From: Megamonas hypermegale
GTDB taxonomy: Bacteria > Bacillota > Negativicutes > Selenomonadales > Selenomonadaceae
Length of the DNA: 9,613 bases
Assembly: GCA_002314325.1 (NCBI GenBank)
Contig: DCFC01000010.1
Location: 67,847 to 77,459, forward strand
Direction of reading: 5' to 3'
Every line of letters starts with the position of its first letter. Position 1 is the first letter of the stretch. Below the pieces are notes generated by a model that saw only the letters and a list, made by a program, of their open reading frames with translations, was not told the origin of the DNA and searched no databases. Shown here in pieces: positions 7,466-9,613 of the stretch. The translations under genes and the position numbers were made by a program.

Positions 7466-7508
7466 TGTATTGATTTATTATGATTACTTTTTGATTATCT
7501 TTTGATTA
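7466..7508 (-). promoter_or_regulatory. Tandem IolR-type operator array (four 11-bp repeats)
   Basis: Read on the minus strand, TAATCAAAAGA (7508-7498), TAATCAAAAAG (7497-7487) and TAATCATAATA (7486-7476) follow each other without a gap, then AAATCAATACA (7476-7466). The direct-repeat consensus described for Bacillus subtilis IolR is WRAYCAADARD. The first two copies match at 11 of 11 positions, the third at 9 and the fourth at 10. The 11-bp spacing puts each copy on nearly the same face of the helix. The array overlaps a TATAAT and lies downstream of TTGACA, a good place to block transcription of the operon. Confidence 0.8.
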
Positions 7509-7538
7509 TAAATTAATACATTTTGAGTTATTTGTCAA
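7505..7538 (-). promoter_or_regulatory. Candidate promoter of the inositol operon
   Basis: A perfect TTGACA (7533-7538) is followed 15 bases later by ATTAAT (7512-7517) with an extended TGT in front. A perfect TATAAT (7505-7510) is also present, but 22 bases from that -35, which is too far for normal sigma-A. Which -10 is used cannot be decided by eye. A-tract DNA directly upstream supports the TTGACA. The operator array starts inside or just after this promoter. Confidence 0.6.
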
Positions 7539-7641
7539 TAGTTTTTTAATATATTTTTATTTTTTTATTTTTTTCGTCAAAATAAAGCCTTATTCACTGC
7601 GAAAAAATCTATACTACAACCGTTTTATATTGACAAAAACC

Positions 7642-7670
7642 TTGCAAATTGAGTAGATTGGTAATATAAT
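7642..7670 (+). promoter_or_regulatory. Candidate sigma-A promoter of iolR
   Basis: TTGCAA (7642-7647) and a perfect TATAAT (7665-7670) are separated by 17 bases. Transcription would begin near 7677, leaving a leader of about 75 bases that contains two IolR-like sites. A TTGACA at 7630-7635 is too far from this -10 to pair with it. Confidence 0.65.
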
Positions 7671-7688
7671 TAAGCCAAATGATTAAAT

Positions 7689-7699
7689 TAACCAAAATT
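7689..7699 (+). promoter_or_regulatory. Single IolR-like operator in the iolR leader
   Basis: TAACCAAAATT matches WRAYCAADARD at 10 of 11 positions. It lies about 12 bases after the expected transcription start of iolR, consistent with autorepression. A single site of this kind in A+T-rich DNA may occur by chance. Confidence 0.45.
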
Positions 7700-7718
7700 T
7701 ACTCATAAATAACAAACA

Positions 7719-7729
7719 ACTTTTGATAA
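7719..7729 (-). promoter_or_regulatory. Second single IolR-like operator before iolR
   Basis: On the minus strand TTATCAAAAGT matches WRAYCAADARD at 10 of 11 positions, sharing the TCAAAAG core with the best copies of the tandem array. It sits just upstream of the iolR ribosome binding site. Confidence 0.45.
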
Positions 7730-7739
7730 CATTATATAC

Positions 7740-7745
7740 AGGTGG
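7740..7745 (+). promoter_or_regulatory. Ribosome binding site that fixes the iolR start
   Basis: AGGTGG is 8 bases before the ATG at 7754. In-frame GTG codons at 7742 and 7745 fall within or touch this site, so they are not the start. Confidence 0.75.
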
Positions 7746-7753
7746 TGTATTTT

Positions 7754-8509
7754 ATGAAAGCGACACGTTTAAATGATATTGAAACTCTGCTGGAAGAACA
7801 AAATACAATTTCCATAAACAGACTCTGCGATATCTTCAATGTATCCAAAAATACCATACGGCGCGATATTTCCGAACTGGAAAAGCGCGGTACCATAAAA
7901 AAAGTATACGGCGGTATCATGCGCGCTCAGAACAACATTCCCGAACCGTTTTCCTCCCGCGAAATCAAAAACAAGCACAAAAAGAAACTGCTTGCCCGTC
8001 TTGCCGCTAACCTTGTAGATGACAACGACATCATCTATATCGACTCCGGCACGACAACGATGCACATGGTGCCGTATCTGTCCGAAAAGAAAAACCTTAC
8101 CATATTGACGGCCAATGTCTACGTAATCAATGAAGCCTTCCACTATCCGCAGATGAACGTAATCGCCACAGGCGGCTCACTGTACCGTCCGTCCAACGCC
8201 TTCACCGGCGCAAGTGTTCTGGAATTTTTAAACGGCTACAATATTTCCAAATGCTTCCTTGCTGCGACCGGCTTCTCCATTGAAAACGGTGCGACGAATG
8301 CTTCACCGATGGAAGGCGATATCAAAAAATACCTGACAGCCAACAGCAAGACGAAAATCCTGCTCGTCGACTCCACGAAAATAAACCATGTTTCACTCGT
8401 AACGTTCGCCAAACTGGAGGATATGGACTACCTTATCACCGACAAGGACCTGCCGGATGAATTCAAACAGTATTTTAACGAACATGATGTAAAACTCATC
8501 ACACCATAA
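7754..8509 (+). CDS. iolR: DeoR-family repressor, IolR homologue
   Basis: The 251-residue protein has the DeoR plan. An N-terminal winged helix-turn-helix spans about 5-55, with the recognition segment NVSKNTIRRDISELEKRG (29-46) and the wing KKVYGG (49-54). A C-terminal effector domain binds a sugar phosphate through IDSGTTT (96-102), GGSLY (140-144) and the AATG region (170-173). In Bacillus subtilis IolR the ligand is 2-deoxy-5-keto-gluconate 6-phosphate, the product of IolC, so substrate-driven induction of this operon is likely here too. The sequence resembles IolR from memory (LCDIFNVSKNT, KVYGG, YNISKCFLAATG). It is transcribed away from the inositol operon, with matching operator repeats in the gap and a candidate promoter at 7642-7670. 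ATG is preferred over the upstream GTG because the GTG lies in the ribosome site. The gene ends at a strong terminator. Confidence 0.92.
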   Translation: MKATRLNDIETLLEEQNTISINRLCDIFNVSKNTIRRDISELEKRGTIKKVYGGIMRAQNNIPEPFSSREIKNKHKKKLLARLAANLVDDNDIIYIDSGTTTMHMVPYLSEKKNLTILTANVYVINEAFHYPQMNVIATGGSLYRPSNAFTGASVLEFLNGYNISKCFLAATGFSIENGATNASPMEGDIKKYLTANSKTKILLVDSTKINHVSLVTFAKLEDMDYLITDKDLPDEFKQYFNEHDVKLITP

Positions 8510-8510
8510 A

Positions 8511-8555
8511 AAAAGACCATTGATATAATTACAAAAGTTATATCAATGGTCTTTT
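8511..8555. terminator. Bidirectional rho-independent terminator between convergent genes
   Basis: An 18-bp perfect stem pairs 8511-8528 with 8538-8555 (core GACCATTGATATAA) around a 9-base loop. T runs flank it on both strands, so it can end iolR on the plus strand and the secreted-protein gene on the minus strand. It begins 2 bases after the iolR stop codon. Confidence 0.92.
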
Positions 8556-8582
8556 CCGTTATTTTTTTCAAGATATCCATAA

Positions 8583-9428
8583 TTAGTTTGTAAGCAGTTT
8601 GTGAGTATCCGGCGAAAAACCAGTAAAGCAATCTAACGCAAACCCTGTATAACATTTCCACCAATCAGGCTGTGCATTTGCACCTGCGTGAGCATCTGTT
8701 ACTTTCACCCAGCCAGTCGTTTTATCAGGCAATTCCAATTGAAGCCAAATATCTGCATTACGCCTGCAAACAGGTCGTTTTATAAGATATCGTTGTCCAT
8801 TATCATAATATCCGTAATAATTTATATCAGGTTCGTTTACAATATCATTATAAGTGGAATATCCTTCATAAATGGCATAAGTATAACCTTGATAATAGTT
8901 TTGTTCCGGATTGGAATTTATATATGGTATTTTTATACCACTAGACGGTACTACGACAAAATTTCCTTTATACCATACAACACTTTTAAGTCCGCTTTTT
9001 TCACTATAAACTACATAAATATCATCTCCAATATTTACATCAGCTGTATCCGTTAAAGCAGCAGATTGCTTTGCCCGCTCTGATGAAGCAATAATCTTTG
9101 TCTTACCCATACGAGGATAAATATATGCTTTAACACCTACGATAGGAAGCATTTCCTGTTTTACTATTGTTGATGAAGTATATACGGGAACAGTACCGAC
9201 GATAGGACTATTATCAGCAGGTTCTTTATGAAGCGATACACTCTTTTGAGCAACTATTCTAGGAGAACTGCTCCAATCGATAAAAGCTCCGGCATAAGTC
9301 AAATTATCCGTTTCAATAACCATTGGCGGCAGATTATCATCTTCTTTTGTTTCAGACGAACCGGCACTTGCCGTTGCGCCCAAAGACATTAGACACACAA
9401 GCATTAAAATAATTAATCGATTAATCAT
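8583..9428 (-). CDS. Secreted hypothetical protein with probable SH3-like segments
   Basis: The predicted 281-residue protein has a clear Sec signal peptide: a basic start (MINR), a hydrophobic core to about residue 18, and a likely signal-peptidase I site after ATASA near residue 22. No lipobox is seen. After it, the segment RIVAQKSVSLHKEPADNSPIV looks like the start of a bacterial SH3 domain (RVN-LR-P-type opening). Another stretch near the C terminus (ADIWLQLELPDKTTGWVKV) looks like the end of one. Such domains often bind peptidoglycan. No catalytic domain was recognised, and the protein is rich in Tyr, Ser and Asn. The function is unknown; a cell-envelope role is inferred. It is a single gene with a terminator behind it and no link to inositol use. 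The ATG at 9428 follows AGGTGG by 8 bases; the in-frame GTG at 9440 lies inside that site. Confidence 0.8.
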   Translation of the reverse strand: MINRLIILMLVCLMSLGATASAGSSETKEDDNLPPMVIETDNLTYAGAFIDWSSSPRIVAQKSVSLHKEPADNSPIVGTVPVYTSSTIVKQEMLPIVGVKAYIYPRMGKTKIIASSERAKQSAALTDTADVNIGDDIYVVYSEKSGLKSVVWYKGNFVVVPSSGIKIPYINSNPEQNYYQGYTYAIYEGYSTYNDIVNEPDINYYGYYDNGQRYLIKRPVCRRNADIWLQLELPDKTTGWVKVTDAHAGANAQPDWWKCYTGFALDCFTGFSPDTHKLLTN

Positions 9429-9436
9429 CAGGCTTT

Positions 9437-9442
9437 CCACCT
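9437..9442 (-). promoter_or_regulatory. Ribosome binding site that fixes the secreted-protein start
   Basis: AGGTGG on the minus strand is 8 bases before the ATG at 9428. The alternative GTG start at 9440 falls inside it, and starting at the ATG gives the cleaner signal peptide. Confidence 0.7.
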
Positions 9443-9547
9443 TTCATAAAGTAGTATAATTTATTCATATTAAAATACTATTACAAAAAGGTTAAATATG
9501 GTTTAAAAATAAATTAAAATTCAATTAATTTCACTAAATTTCTTTAA

Positions 9548-9578
9548 TTCGAGTTCTTTATTTGCTTAAGAACTCGAA
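9548..9578. repeat. 11-bp hairpin at the right edge with adjoining AAAAAGTACC
   Basis: TTCGAGTTCTT (9548-9558) pairs perfectly with AAGAACTCGAA (9568-9578) around a 9-base loop. Just beyond it, AAAAAGTACC (9582-9591) and GGCACAAT (9597-9604) resemble AAAAAGTACC (66-75) and GGCGCAAT (77-84) at the left edge. Neither side carries a convincing T run directly after the stem. The neighbouring gene is cut off by the window, so its role is unclear. Confidence 0.6.
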
Positions 9579-9613
9579 CCAAAAAAGTACCCGTTCGGCA
9601 CAATATATGTTAA

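Larger units (their letters stand above)
7416..7753. promoter_or_regulatory. Divergent control region between the inositol operon and iolR
   Basis: This 338-base stretch has no gene and is very A+T-rich. It holds two promoters facing away from each other, a tandem operator array near the operon side, single operator-like sites near iolR, and a long T-rich tract (7541-7575) that reads as A tracts on the minus strand just upstream of a TTGACA box. The tract could act as an UP element for the operon promoter. No small ORF or riboswitch-like fold was recognised. Confidence 0.8.

Noticed and set aside
7571..7600. Possible catabolite-repression (cre) site in the control region
   Set aside because: No stretch fits the WTGNAARCGNWWWCA pattern closely enough; the nearest resemblances lack the central CG in the right setting.
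8688..9056. Plus-strand open frame of 122 codons opposite the secreted protein
   Set aside because: The Ile-rich translation could suggest membrane segments, but it is antisense to a gene with good start, signal peptide and terminator. The richness reflects A+T composition.

Overview
The window looks like chromosomal DNA of an anaerobic, low-to-moderate G+C Bacillota, most likely a Negativicute of the Selenomonadales type (Megamonas-, Selenomonas- or Mitsuokella-like). This is an inference from the feel of the proteins, the strong AGGAGG-type ribosome sites and the gut-anaerobe style inositol genes. There is no rRNA or other marker to prove it. No tRNA, rRNA, CRISPR array, transposase or phage gene was seen.

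Layout from left to right. (1) Positions 1-113 hold a dense cluster of hairpins, including a perfect 15-bp palindrome. (2) At 114-737 (minus) is a small flavoprotein reductase with an Isf-type four-cysteine motif. (3) At 794-2101 (minus) is a strikingly A+T-rich gene for a membrane-anchored, coiled-coil, Mrr-like (PD-(D/E)XK) nuclease. (4) From 7415 down to 2264 (minus) runs a compact inositol catabolic operon: iron-type alcohol dehydrogenase, class II aldolase (iolJ), iolC kinase, iolD hydrolase. It ends in a rho-independent terminator at about 2209-2236, and a large hairpin sits between iolC and iolD. (5) At 7416-7753 is an A+T-rich divergent control region with a tandem array of 11-bp repeats that match the Bacillus subtilis IolR operator consensus. 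(6) At 7754-8509 (plus) is the divergent DeoR-family repressor, an IolR homologue. (7) A convergent bidirectional terminator lies at 8511-8555. (8) At 8583-9428 (minus) is a secreted protein with probable SH3-like segments. (9) The right edge (9429-9613) holds another hairpin next to a short sequence that resembles the left-edge repeat.

How the genes work together. IolD opens the ring of the trihydroxy-cyclohexanedione, IolC phosphorylates 5-dehydro-2-deoxygluconate, and the aldolase splits the product into dihydroxyacetone phosphate and malonate semialdehyde. The operon carries no iolA (malonate-semialdehyde dehydrogenase). It begins instead with an NAD(P)H-type iron alcohol dehydrogenase, so the likely fermentative exit is reduction of malonate semialdehyde to 3-hydroxypropionate. 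The genes for iolG, iolE, iolB and a transporter are not in the window and must lie elsewhere if the pathway is complete. The IolR-like protein probably represses both itself and the operon through the tandem repeats, and is released by a phosphorylated pathway intermediate.
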